From Foetidibacter luteolus (lineage in GTDB: Bacteria; Bacteroidota; Bacteroidia; Chitinophagales; Chitinophagaceae), in the NCBI RefSeq assembly GCF_009650435.1, contig NZ_VVIP01000005.1, positions 28,178-84,522 on the forward strand: 56,345 nt of DNA, written 5' to 3'. The notes below the pieces were generated by a model. The model was not told the DNA's origin, searched no databases, and saw only the letters and a program-made list of their open reading frames with translations. Shown here in pieces: positions 1 to 8,457 of the stretch. Made by a program: the position numbers and the translations under genes. The first letter of the stretch is position 1; each line of letters opens with the position of its first letter.

Positions 1-59
1 TCAAAACAACAGCAGCATCTTACCCGTCAACAGACCGGTAACCTGCAACTGGTAACCGG

Positions 60-172
60 TAACTGCCTTTCGGGTGAGGGATTGAAGCGGATACCCCGGT
101 GAGGCCATCGAAGCAGGGCCTTGTGCCGGAGTATGAGCGGAAAGCCCGGCCCGAGGTACGAGGGACACCCCC
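60..172 (-). repeat. Dispersed repeat family A, copy 1
   Basis: Read on the minus strand it starts with a G-rich run, passes through a GGGCTTTCCGC block and ends in the CAATCCCTCACCCG block shared with copies near 8.14, 24.57, 35.41, 54.5 and 55.9 kb. It begins 22 nt after the stop codon of the phospholipase gene and lies in the sense direction of that gene. Confidence 0.85.
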
Positions 173-194
173 AAAAATTATTTTATATACTGCT

Positions 195-2813
195 TTATAC
201 CACTCCACCCATCAGCGGGTCGGTAATGCCTTCTTTACCGGTTTCCACCTTGCCGGCATAACGTTTGGTAAAGCTGCTGTGGCCTTTGATGGTTACTGAA
301 AAATCGTACCAGTTGTGGCTTTGGACCAGGTTGAATAACAAGGTGGCAGTGGCGCCCGGGGCAATGGTTTTGCTGCGGATGCCGGTTTTATACGCTTCGT
401 CTTTTACCTGTACGGTATAAGCGGTTTTGCCTTTATTCGTAAGCTTTATCAACAGGTTGCCGGTAGCCCTGGAATTACCTTTAACCCGTTCATACTGCAG
501 GGAGGTTTCTACCAGCGGGGCATTCGCTGTACCCTTGAACTCCCGGAAAAAACCATTGGGCCCATACACCTGCAGGTGGTAAGCGCTGCCTTCAAAGTTT
601 TCGATGGCCCAGTTATCGGTCAATTTGTCTCCTGCGGTTACTGCATAGTTCCAGCAGCGCAGGGCCTCATCCCGGTAAATACCGGGGGCATATACAATGT
701 ATGGCGCACCTGCCGATGCATCTCCAAAAAGCTCCTTACCAGCGGCGAAATCTATCTCAAACATTTTTCCACCGGCATTAAGCCTGCCATCCACATAGAG
801 TTCGTAAGGCAGGGCGCAGGAAGAGCGGGTGCCTTTTTCCTGCGCAGGCATGTACGGTGAAGATTGCGGCTGAAGGTTAATTTGCTCTATTTCCTGTGCA
901 GCCAGATTTTTATACCCATCCGGCAGGTTTTTAAATTTGGCTTTATGTATGCTTTCAATAACCGCTTCTTTTTGCTCGAAAGGCAGGCTGCCGGTTTTTT
1001 CGCCGTTGTAAGGCTTGAATGCGGAAGTAAGGTTGCCGCATACTGTTCTGCGCCATTGGCTTATGTTGGTTTCCTGTATGCGTTTGCCAAGCTTATGGCT
1101 AAGGAAGGTTTCCAGGAACTGCAGGCAGGAGGTGTGGTCAAAAACCTCTGAACATACCCTGCCACCGCGGCTCCAGGGAGAGGCTATCAGCATCGGTACC
1201 CGGAAGCCCAGGCCGATAGGGCTTTCCCGCATGCCGTGCTGCGGGTCTTCTTTTCTTTTGGGTTTGGGCTCGTCGTCATCCTCTCCTTTTTCAACCGGCT
1301 CCTGGGGGCGCGGCGGGTGCAGCTTATCGTACCGTTTTAATTCCTGCTCCATGGTAACAAATTCCGCCGCTGTATCAATACCGCTGGAAACAAGGCCGGT
1401 ATTTTCTTTAACAGGGTGCGGCGCCAGGAAGGGCGGCACATGGTCAAAGCAGCCATCGTTTTCATCGTAGGTGAGTATAAAGATGGTTTTCTTCCACACT
1501 TCCGGGTTTTGTGTAAGTATATCCAATACTTCGCTAAGGTACCAGGCGCCATACCAGGGCGCACCGGGATGGTCAGAAAAATTTTCCGGCGCCACCAGCC
1601 AGGATACTGTGGGCAGGCTTCCGTTCTTTACATCCTGCCTGAACTGGTGCAGCACATCGCCTTTGGGTATTTCAACCTGGCGTTTTGTTCCGGCATCGTC
1701 ATACTCCAGCGCTGTAAGCTGGTGAAAGAAAGGGTCTCCGCTGTTAACGGTAAAAGCCTTGTTGTGTATGCTTTTTTCCTTATCAGAAAGGGCATTGTAT
1801 TTTTCCAGGGTATATATCTCTTTGTCTTTTATAACCGTAACAAGGTACTGACGGGCTTCTTTTAGCTGCTGTTTTGTTTTGCGGGTTTGCCTGCCTTTTG
1901 CCGGTAGCGAAACCAGTTTTTTTTCCAGTTTTTCTATCCATTCTTTTACCACCGGCTCTGCCCGTTGCAGCCAATTGATATAACCGGTAGATAGTTTTAC
2001 GTTGTATTGTTTAAACCACTCAATTGGGTTATCGGTAAAATTAGCCAGCCAGGCATCCTGTTCGCCTTCAAAGCCAACGCCAACGCTCAATTCGTTCTGG
2101 TATATTTTCCAGGATACGCCGTTTTCTTCCAGCCTTTCGGGAAAGGTTGTCCAGGAAGCCTGCCTGTTTTCATCATAATCAGTGTCTTCGTTACGTACCC
2201 TTGCCATAGAAGTGGCATCTTCCCTAACGTTGCCCGTCCAGAAGTAAAGACGGTTGGGGGTGGTGCCGGTAAGTGAGGAGCAGAAATGCTGGTCGCAAAC
2301 GGTAAAGGCATCTGCCAGGGAATAATAAAAGGGTATGTCTTCCCTTGTGTAGTAGCCCATTGTCATGGGAATATCAAAGTAGTCCGGGTTGCCGGGGCGT
2401 TTGGCCTCCAGCCAGCCGTCCATTTTACCGCCATTGGCAGCATCCACCTGGTCGCCCCAGTTGTGCGGAAGGGCGCTCATCCAGGTAGCTTTGGTATTTT
2501 TTATATCCAACCTAAAAGGGGCATAGGTTTCACCTTTGTCGTTGGTTTGCAGCCACACTTTGTTTTTATTAGGCTGATTAATGGCCCGCGGGTCATTAAA
2601 ACCGCGTACACCCTGCAGTGTACCAAAGCAATGATCGAAAGAGCGGTTTTCCTGCATCAGGAAAACGATATGCTCCGCATCCATAAACGTAGTGCCGGGG
2701 GCGGGATCAATAGCCAGGGCTTTTTGAACCGAAGGCGGCAACATACCTATTAAACCCGCACCGCCTGATAACAATGCAGCTTTTTTTAGAAACTCTCTTC
2801 TTGAATCCATCAT
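195..2813 (-). CDS. plc: Phosphocholine-specific phospholipase C (Tat-exported)
   Basis: Bacterial phospholipase C of the phosphoesterase superfamily, expected to hydrolyse phosphatidylcholine or sphingomyelin outside the cytoplasm. The start was placed at the tandem ATGs at 2813/2810, because the next residues (MDSRREFLKKAALL, then a hydrophobic run) form a twin-arginine signal as in characterised family members; an in-frame ATG at 2915 only adds an unlikely leader. The mature N-terminus carries HIVFLMQENRSFDHCFG, the metal and nucleophile motif of the family (usually ENRSFDHYFG). About 870 residues is slightly long for the family, because of a charged insert rich in KGEDDDEPKPKRKED in the middle. 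Two C-terminal beta domains typical of these enzymes end the protein. The gene stands alone; repeat copy A1 follows its stop codon. The phosphate-scavenging role is inference. Confidence 0.93.
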   Translation of the reverse strand: MMDSRREFLKKAALLSGGAGLIGMLPPSVQKALAIDPAPGTTFMDAEHIVFLMQENRSFDHCFGTLQGVRGFNDPRAINQPNKNKVWLQTNDKGETYAPFRLDIKNTKATWMSALPHNWGDQVDAANGGKMDGWLEAKRPGNPDYFDIPMTMGYYTREDIPFYYSLADAFTVCDQHFCSSLTGTTPNRLYFWTGNVREDATSMARVRNEDTDYDENRQASWTTFPERLEENGVSWKIYQNELSVGVGFEGEQDAWLANFTDNPIEWFKQYNVKLSTGYINWLQRAEPVVKEWIEKLEKKLVSLPAKGRQTRKTKQQLKEARQYLVTVIKDKEIYTLEKYNALSDKEKSIHNKAFTVNSGDPFFHQLTALEYDDAGTKRQVEIPKGDVLHQFRQDVKNGSLPTVSWLVAPENFSDHPGAPWYGAWYLSEVLDILTQNPEVWKKTIFILTYDENDGCFDHVPPFLAPHPVKENTGLVSSGIDTAAEFVTMEQELKRYDKLHPPRPQEPVEKGEDDDEPKPKRKEDPQHGMRESPIGLGFRVPMLIASPWSRGGRVCSEVFDHTSCLQFLETFLSHKLGKRIQETNISQWRRTVCGNLTSAFKPYNGEKTGSLPFEQKEAVIESIHKAKFKNLPDGYKNLAAQEIEQINLQPQSSPYMPAQEKGTRSSCALPYELYVDGRLNAGGKMFEIDFAAGKELFGDASAGAPYIVYAPGIYRDEALRCWNYAVTAGDKLTDNWAIENFEGSAYHLQVYGPNGFFREFKGTANAPLVETSLQYERVKGNSRATGNLLIKLTNKGKTAYTVQVKDEAYKTGIRSKTIAPGATATLLFNLVQSHNWYDFSVTIKGHSSFTKRYAGKVETGKEGITDPLMGGVV

Positions 2814-3489
2814 GGGTTGATTTTTTTTATGCTGAACAGACAAGGGAAACGGATTAGCCATTTCATACGCACATTGCAAAAACACCTGATGCTTGTTAAT
2901 AAATACCGGCAGCATCGCCGCAGGCTATCTTCAAACCTATAAGAAAGAATAAAGCGAAAAAATATCAAACGTTTGCGTAACCGCAACTTTATGAAATTGT
3001 AAACAGGGGGGATGGCCTTGAGAGGACAGAGAAAAGTTGCACGCAAAGGTGCTAAGCCGCTAAGGGAAGAGGGTTTGCCACGGAGGCACGGAAAATATGG
3101 AGTAGATTTCTGCTTTGCAGGAAGGATTGCTACAGAAGCACAGAGAAAGTTGCACGCAAAGGCGCTAAGCCGCTAAGGGAAGAGGGTTTGCCACGGAGGC
3201 ACGGAAAATATGGAGTAGATTTCTGCTCTGCAGAAAGGGTTGCTACAGAAGCACAGAGAAAGTTGCACGCAAAGGTGCTAAGCTGTAAAGAGATGGGACA
3301 AGGTAGGGGTTGCCATGGAGGCACGGAGAATATGGGAGGAAGCAGAAGCTTTTTATTATTAATCAATTCACTCTTTTTCCGTGCCTCTGTGGCAATGCCT
3401 TTCTCCTTGCTTCTGTAGCAATCCATCCTTAACAAAATATCTCTGCAACATTTACGTATAGATAGTAGTTTTACCCCTTTCGTTAATTT
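2814..3489. other. Intergenic region between divergent plc and gldF
   Basis: This 676-bp gap separates the divergent plc and gldF genes. About half is the 113-bp tandem repeat described separately, whose long open frames are low-complexity artefacts. Both promoters should lie here, but I could not place a clear -33/-7 pair. Confidence 0.6.
3036..3340 (+). repeat. Tandem repeat, 113-bp unit, about 2.7 copies
   Basis: GTTGCACGCAAAGG recurs at 3036, 3149 and 3262, an exact 113-bp period. Units one and two differ at a handful of bases; unit three diverges after about 30 bp but keeps the GGAGGCACGG block. Relatives of the CACAGAGAAAGTTGCACGCAAAGGCGC and GCCACGGAGGCACGG words are common in intergenic DNA of Bacteroidota. 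An inverted remnant (GTGCCTCTGTGGCAATGCC) lies near 3379, so the array could fold back on itself. Confidence 0.9.
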
Positions 3490-4212
3490 ATGTGGACAAT
3501 CTGCAAAAAAGAGTGGCAACAATTTTTTGGCAGCCTTACAGGCTATGTCGCTATCATCATCTTTCTGCTGTTGATGGGGCTTTTCCTGTTTGTGTTTCCG
3601 GATACCAGCCTGCTGGATTTTGGGTATGCTTCCCTCAACGGTTTTTTTGAGCTGGCGCCGCTGATACTGCTTTTCCTGGTGCCGGTGGTTACCATGCGCA
3701 GCCTGGCTGATGAGTACAAAAGCGGCACATTCGAGCTGCTGAAAACCATGCCGCTAAGCGCTGCCCAAATTGTTTGGGGTAAAATAGCGGGGGCTTTTAT
3801 GGTGGTGGCTATGGCTGTTGTGCCTACAGTTATTTATGCTTTTTCCATGCAGGCATTAAGCAGCACAGGCGGTATTGATGTGGGCAGCACTACAGGCAGC
3901 TATATAGGTTTGCTGCTGCTGGGCGCCGTGTTTACCGCCGTAGGTGTTTGCGCCAGCAGCTTTACTAATAATACCGTAGTAGCTTTTATTGCCGGGGCCT
4001 TTATGTGCTTTTTGCTGTACAACGGTTTTGAAGCGGTAAGCAAACTGCCGGTGTTCAGCAATGGGCTGGATTATTATATTGAGATGCTGGGTATCAAATT
4101 TCATTACCACAGTATCAGCCGTGGCGTGGTGGATGTGCGGGACATAGTGTATTTCGCCGGCATGATCTTTTTATTTGCCTTTGTAACACAAAGAATGTTG
4201 CTGAAGCGGTAG
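3490..4212 (+). CDS. gldF: Gliding-motility ABC transporter permease GldF
   Basis: A 240-residue integral membrane protein of the ABC-2 permease type with about six membrane segments. The start MWTICKKEWQQFFGSLTGY and the block TMRSLADEYKSGTFELL followed by MPLSAAQIVWGK are characteristic of GldF. In Flavobacterium, GldF pairs with GldG and the ATPase GldA in an ABC transporter needed for gliding. GldG follows here on the same strand, but after 334 bp rather than directly; gldA is not in the window. No signal peptide. Whether this organism glides cannot be told from this locus, since gldFG occurs in non-gliding Bacteroidota too. Confidence 0.93.
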   Translation: MWTICKKEWQQFFGSLTGYVAIIIFLLLMGLFLFVFPDTSLLDFGYASLNGFFELAPLILLFLVPVVTMRSLADEYKSGTFELLKTMPLSAAQIVWGKIAGAFMVVAMAVVPTVIYAFSMQALSSTGGIDVGSTTGSYIGLLLLGAVFTAVGVCASSFTNNTVVAFIAGAFMCFLLYNGFEAVSKLPVFSNGLDYYIEMLGIKFHYHSISRGVVDVRDIVYFAGMIFLFAFVTQRMLLKR

Positions 4213-4235
4213 GTTTTTTGGTGACGGGCTTTGAG

Positions 4236-4480
4236 TGCCTTGTGGCGGCCTGGTTGTGTCACTCACTTGTACGGCTGGTTTTTCATGGCGGCTTTTCAGA
4301 CCCGGATAGATGATGTTTCAAGCACCTGCGGTGGCAGAAACAAAGATGCTGTAAGGCTGGCTCTGCGAACATTGAATTTTGAACAAAATGACATTGAACA
4401 GATACCGCCTGTTGCACCATGCTGCGTAACGTACGAACAGTATCCCGAAGTTTCGGGACGACGCAACGATGCTACATTCC
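4236..4480 (+). repeat. Dispersed repeat family B copy and associated hairpin between gldF and gldG
   Basis: The block from GTTGTGTCACTCACTTGTACGG to CTTTTCAGACCCGGATAG matches, inverted, the copy at 26255-26330, and matches the 3' half of other family B copies. It is followed by GCACCTGCGGTGGCAGAA, also seen near 47739 and, inverted, near 17285. A perfect TCCCGAA/TTCGGGA hairpin sits at 4443-4458. An open frame across the region (4231-4545) is repeat-derived and not a credible gene. Confidence 0.8.
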
Positions 4481-4546
4481 TGTTCTGTCGCCGGGCCCAT
4501 AAAAATAATCTTCAACCGAAACCTGTTGTAAAAGTTTATACGTAAA

Positions 4547-6313
4547 ATGAAGCTTGTTAAAAAAATAATACAACATAGATTCTGGTGGATAGCTGCGCTG
4601 GTTTTGTTTGCCGCTATTACCTACATTTCTACCTTGTTCAATTACCGTGTTGACCTTACCGCTGAAAAGCGTTTTAGCCTGAGCAACAGTACCAAAACCC
4701 TGCTGAAAGAAAACGTGGACTCTGTGGTTAACATCAAAGTGTTTTTAACGGGCGAACTACCCTCTGATTACCGTAAGCTGAGCATTGCCACCGCCGACCT
4801 GCTGAATGAATTTAAAGACCTTAGCGGCAACCTGGTGCGTGTGGAATTTGAAACACCCGGAGAAGGCCTGCCGGACAGCAGCCGCCTGCAGTTGTATGAC
4901 AGCCTGGCCCGCATGGGGGTTGTGTTTGAACGCAGCGAGGATGTATCGGCGGCAGATAATAAGTCCACACAACAGATCATTATTCCATCGGCATTGGTGT
5001 ACTATAAAAATTACCAGCCTTTTGTGATTGACCTGCGCAGCAGCCGCAAAGTGTTTAAGAATTTTAACGTGGTGAATGATGTGCCGCAGGAAGATAAGGA
5101 AGCCACGCTGAATGCCGCGGAAGCTTTGCTGGAATTTAAGTTTGCCAATGCCATTGAAAAGCTAACCCGCAAAGAAGTACCGACGGTGGCTTATGTTATT
5201 GGCAATGAAGAACCCGGGCCGCAAAAAGTGAATGACCTTATTGAAAGCCTGCGCAATGAATACAAGCTGGGTATTTTTGATTTAAAACAATCGTACCCTA
5301 ACCCAGATGCCATTAACGCGTTGATTGTGGTGAAACCGCAAAAACCGTTTAGCGAAGAAGACAAGCTGAAGCTTGACCAGTACGTGATGCATGGCGGCAA
5401 GATTGTTTGGTTTGTGGATAAGCTTTATGCGGAGCTGGACAGCCTGATGCGCAGCCAGAGCGACTTTGTGGCTTTTGACCGCAACCTTAACCTGGATGAC
5501 CTGCTGTTTAAATATGGCGTGCGTATTAACAGCGATTTGCTACAGGACCTGAACTGCTCCAAGATACCGATAGTGGTTGGGTATAACCCCGATAACAGTC
5601 CGCGTATGCAGCGCCTGCCCTGGCCTTATTACCCGTTTTTATCGGCGTATAACAACAACCCGATTTCCAAAAACCTGGACAGGGTGTTGCCCATTTTTCC
5701 CTCCAGCATTGATACGGTAAAAGCGCCGGGTATTGAGAAGACAGTATTGCTGGCCAGCGATACCAACAGCCGGGTGCTTAGTTCGCCGGCGATGGTAAGC
5801 CTGAACAGTATTGCTACGGATAACGATTTTCAGGCCATGAACAAAAGCCACCTGCCTGTAGCGGTACTGCTGGAAGGTAAGTTCACCTCCCTGTACGCTA
5901 ACCGCCTTAGCGCCGAAGTAAAAGACAGCGTAGGCAGGGCGCTGGGCAAGCCTTTTGCAGGCGTTGCTGAAAAGCCAACGCAGCAGATCGTGGTATCGGA
6001 TGGCGATATTGTTACCAATGCGGTCAGCAACACTACCGGCCCCTTGCCCATGGGTATGCTGCCGCTGGAAAACTACCGGTTTGCCAACCGCGAATTCTTT
6101 TTAAACAGCATAGACTACCTTGTAAGCAACAGCAAAATTTTCGAGAGCCGCAACAAGGACTTTACGCTGCGCCTGCTGGACAAAACCAAAGTATCTGAAC
6201 AGCGCGGTTTGTGGCAGTTGGTAAATATCGGTGGGAGTATTGCAATTGTATTGCTTTTTGGGGGGCTGGTGCAGTGGCGGAGGGGGAAAAGGTGGGGGTT
6301 AGGTGAAGCCTAA
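4547..6313 (+). CDS. gldG: Gliding-motility ABC transporter substrate-binding-like protein GldG
   Basis: A 588-residue protein with one N-terminal membrane segment (about residues 12-30), a long extracytoplasmic domain of the ABC-transporter auxiliary type, and a second membrane segment near the C-terminus (about 560-578). YRVDLTAEKRFSLSNSTK after the first segment and RFANREFFLNSIDYLV near the end are hallmarks of GldG and its relatives. Length fits the family. It is the partner of gldF; the 334-bp gap filled with repeat DNA suggests either a separate promoter or a long leader within the gldFG transcript. Confidence 0.93.
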   Translation: MKLVKKIIQHRFWWIAALVLFAAITYISTLFNYRVDLTAEKRFSLSNSTKTLLKENVDSVVNIKVFLTGELPSDYRKLSIATADLLNEFKDLSGNLVRVEFETPGEGLPDSSRLQLYDSLARMGVVFERSEDVSAADNKSTQQIIIPSALVYYKNYQPFVIDLRSSRKVFKNFNVVNDVPQEDKEATLNAAEALLEFKFANAIEKLTRKEVPTVAYVIGNEEPGPQKVNDLIESLRNEYKLGIFDLKQSYPNPDAINALIVVKPQKPFSEEDKLKLDQYVMHGGKIVWFVDKLYAELDSLMRSQSDFVAFDRNLNLDDLLFKYGVRINSDLLQDLNCSKIPIVVGYNPDNSPRMQRLPWPYYPFLSAYNNNPISKNLDRVLPIFPSSIDTVKAPGIEKTVLLASDTNSRVLSSPAMVSLNSIATDNDFQAMNKSHLPVAVLLEGKFTSLYANRLSAEVKDSVGRALGKPFAGVAEKPTQQIVVSDGDIVTNAVSNTTGPLPMGMLPLENYRFANREFFLNSIDYLVSNSKIFESRNKDFTLRLLDKTKVSEQRGLWQLVNIGGSIAIVLLFGGLVQWRRGKRWGLGEA

Positions 6314-6360
6314 TCCAGGAAATTATAAACAGAAATTTTGTTATATGCAATTGAAAAGAG

Positions 6361-6681
6361 TCATTTGTTTGCAAATACAAAATCCAATGGAAAAGAAGGT
6401 GAAATTCCAACTTCAATTCCCTCTTTTTCCAGCTCTATTTTTGTTTTCAGTGTGATCTCATTTTTTTCGTCATCTGTTAATTGAGTCACCTCATTTATAA
6501 CCATCGGATTGTTTTCCACTATTTTACGGACTTCTTTTCGATATATTTCTACATAGGTTTTTTTAAATAAACGTACGACACTTTGCGAGTCAAGATAAAA
6601 TTGATTTTGTCCATCATTATAAATCAAACCTCCCCCAAGCAGGAGCTTAACTTTCCTTTTTCTTTTTCTAAAAAATCCCAT
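6361..6681 (-). CDS. Hypothetical protein, 106 aa
   Basis: I do not recognise this protein. It begins with a basic stretch (GFFRKRKRKVK), has a middle with LDSQSVVRLFKKTYVEIYRK and a charged, probably helical second half, then ends IGISPSFPLDFVFANK. There is no signal peptide or membrane segment. It is convergent with gldG, 47 bp away. Base composition is clearly more AT-rich than the neighbouring genes, which suggests a recent or foreign origin. Coding is supported by sensible amino-acid use without low-complexity runs, but there is no family match to rely on. Confidence 0.55.
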   Translation of the reverse strand: MGFFRKRKRKVKLLLGGGLIYNDGQNQFYLDSQSVVRLFKKTYVEIYRKEVRKIVENNPMVINEVTQLTDDEKNEITLKTKIELEKEGIEVGISPSFPLDFVFANK

Positions 6682-7196
6682 AACTTTTTTCCAAAAATAG
6701 TTATAATGATTTTTAGTTCATCTCCTGATTATACTTCCCCATTTTCGGTGATTTTATAAAAGCTCCTATGCGCATAGATTTGTCCTTTTATCATCAGAAT
6801 CTCAAATTTATTAATGTATAGTATTATGGCTGTACTTATTTCAACAAAAGTAAAAGTACAAATCCTGGAGGGTTACGACAGTGTGTTGTCCGCCGTTTAT
6901 GCCCCTTTTTTCACCTGCTTGAAATCGCTTATTTTGGGGCTTTCATCACCTGGAAAACTATTTGGCTCCTGTCCCGGCTGTTCATTGCAACTCCGCCGCA
7001 AGACCATACGCCCAAACCCTCAGCGGGGTTTTCATTTCCATCCGGCAGCCATTGGGCGGTAGGATCGAAATGTGGCTTTGTCCGTAGGGTTTAAAGTAAT
7101 GAACAGGTAACACAAATAACCCAACAACCCCGCCGCCCCGGTACGATTTTTATGGCACTATCCTGTTACTATTTTTAACGTACAAAAAGCATTGCC
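6682..7196. other. Intergenic region, no gene recognised
   Basis: 515 bp between the small divergent gene and the VOC protein gene. A short plus-strand open frame at 6814-7062 has no credible protein character. No copy of repeat families A or B is evident. The promoter of the VOC gene should lie at the right end, but no clear -7 box was found. Confidence 0.5.
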
Positions 7197-8123
7197 ATGC
7201 AAAAAATTATCCCACATTTATGGTTTAATAAAGAAGCCAAAGAAGCCGCCGCGTTTTATACATTCGTATTTCCGCAGTCTAAGATTATACATACATCGCA
7301 GATACATGATACGCCCTCGGGCAGTTGCGATATTGTAAGTTTTGAGTTATGGAACAAACAGTTTATGGCCATCAGTGCCGGGCCCTTGTTTTCATTCAAC
7401 CCTTCCATATCGTTCATCGTCAATTTCGATCCCCTGTTCTTTGGGCAGTCACCGGAAAATAACCAGGCTGCGTTAAACGCCCTCAATACTGTATGGGATA
7501 AACTGGCCGAAGGCGGCAAAGTGCTTATGCCTATTGACGCTTACCCCTTTAGCAAGCGCTATGGCTGGCTACAGGACAAGTATGGCGTATCCTGGCAGCT
7601 TATGCTTACCAACCCCGATGGTGAGCAGCGCCCCGCCATCGTGCCGTCGCTGCTGTTTACCGGCAGCATTTGCGGCAAGGCAGAAGAGGCTATCAATTTT
7701 TATCAATCCGTTTTTAAACATGCGCAGGCGGGCAGTGTACACCATTACCCCGCAGGTATGGAGCCTGATAAAGAAGGCTCGCTGATGTTTGGCGATGTAA
7801 AGCTGGAAGATACCTGGCTGGCTGCTATGGACAGTGCCCGGCAGCATGGCTTTAGCTTTAACGAGGCCGTCTCGTTTATGGTTACCTGTGCCGACCAGGA
7901 GGAAATTGATTATTACTGGCAACAACTTTCTGCTGTGCCCGAAGCCGAGCAATGCGGCTGGCTGAAAGACAAGTACGGCCTCTCCTGGCAAATAACCTCT
8001 GCCGAAATGGAAACCATGATGCAGCAGGGCACACAGGATGAAATAAACCGCATAACGCAGGCTTTTCTGCCTATGAAAAAGATTGACATTGCTGCCATTA
8101 AAAAGGCCGTTAGTAATGGGTAG
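7197..8123 (+). CDS. Duplicated PhnB-like VOC family protein
   Basis: A 308-residue cytoplasmic protein built from two copies of the PhnB/3-demethylubiquinone-methyltransferase-like VOC fold. The first half starts MQKIIPHLWFNKEAKEAAAFY; the second starts PAIVPSLLFTGSICGKAEEAINFY near residue 145. Each half carries a WLQDKYGVSWQ or WLKDKYGLSWQ block near its end, the usual signature of this group. Metal-dependent activity is known for VOC folds in general, but the substrate of PhnB-like proteins is generally unknown. The two-domain arrangement is common in Bacteroidota. The gene is isolated; repeat copy A2 starts 16 nt after the stop codon. Confidence 0.9.
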   Translation: MQKIIPHLWFNKEAKEAAAFYTFVFPQSKIIHTSQIHDTPSGSCDIVSFELWNKQFMAISAGPLFSFNPSISFIVNFDPLFFGQSPENNQAALNALNTVWDKLAEGGKVLMPIDAYPFSKRYGWLQDKYGVSWQLMLTNPDGEQRPAIVPSLLFTGSICGKAEEAINFYQSVFKHAQAGSVHHYPAGMEPDKEGSLMFGDVKLEDTWLAAMDSARQHGFSFNEAVSFMVTCADQEEIDYYWQQLSAVPEAEQCGWLKDKYGLSWQITSAEMETMMQQGTQDEINRITQAFLPMKKIDIAAIKKAVSNG

Positions 8124-8139
8124 GATATAAAGAGAATCA

Positions 8140-8312
8140 GGGGGTGCCCCCAAGCTATCGCAAGGGGCCGGGCAGAACTGCGTTCGCAACCTTCGTCAAA
8201 GCAACATTAAGTTGCTTTTTCTCGGTTCTGTTCATAATCCGGCTCAAAGCCCTGCTGCGATGGCCTCACCGGGGTAACCGCTGCAATCCCTCACCCTAAG
8301 GTGCAACACGCT
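8140..8312 (+). repeat. Dispersed repeat family A, copy 2, with hairpin variant
   Basis: Begins GGGGGTGCCCCCAAGC 16 nt after the VOC stop codon and ends in CAATCCCTCACCCTAAGGTGCAACACGC. Unlike other copies, the GGGCTTTCC segment is replaced by a longer stretch bounded by AGAAC and GTTCT, which could form a stem-loop. The rest of the 334-bp gap to 8457 holds nothing else that I recognise. Confidence 0.85.
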
Positions 8313-8457
8313 GCTGCTTTTGTGGGCAGGTTGTATGCATGCCGCATTTCTGCGCAGCCGGCAAATGGAGTTGAAAGAAGGTAAAAACCCTCACTGCTGT
8401 TGCTTAACCTGCTTTATGTAGTTTACTATTTCCCGGAGTAATACACAAACAATTGCG

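Noticed and set aside
3130..3522. 130-codon minus-strand open frame before gldF
   Set aside because: It is the translation of the 113-bp tandem repeat, with repeated peptides and no protein character, and it overlaps the gldF start.
4231..4545. 104-codon plus-strand open frame between gldF and gldG
   Set aside because: It is composed of family B repeat and hairpin sequence; similar peptides would arise at every repeat copy.
6814..7062. 82-codon open frame between the hypothetical gene and the VOC gene
   Set aside because: Its composition is non-protein-like, and there is no start context or family signal.
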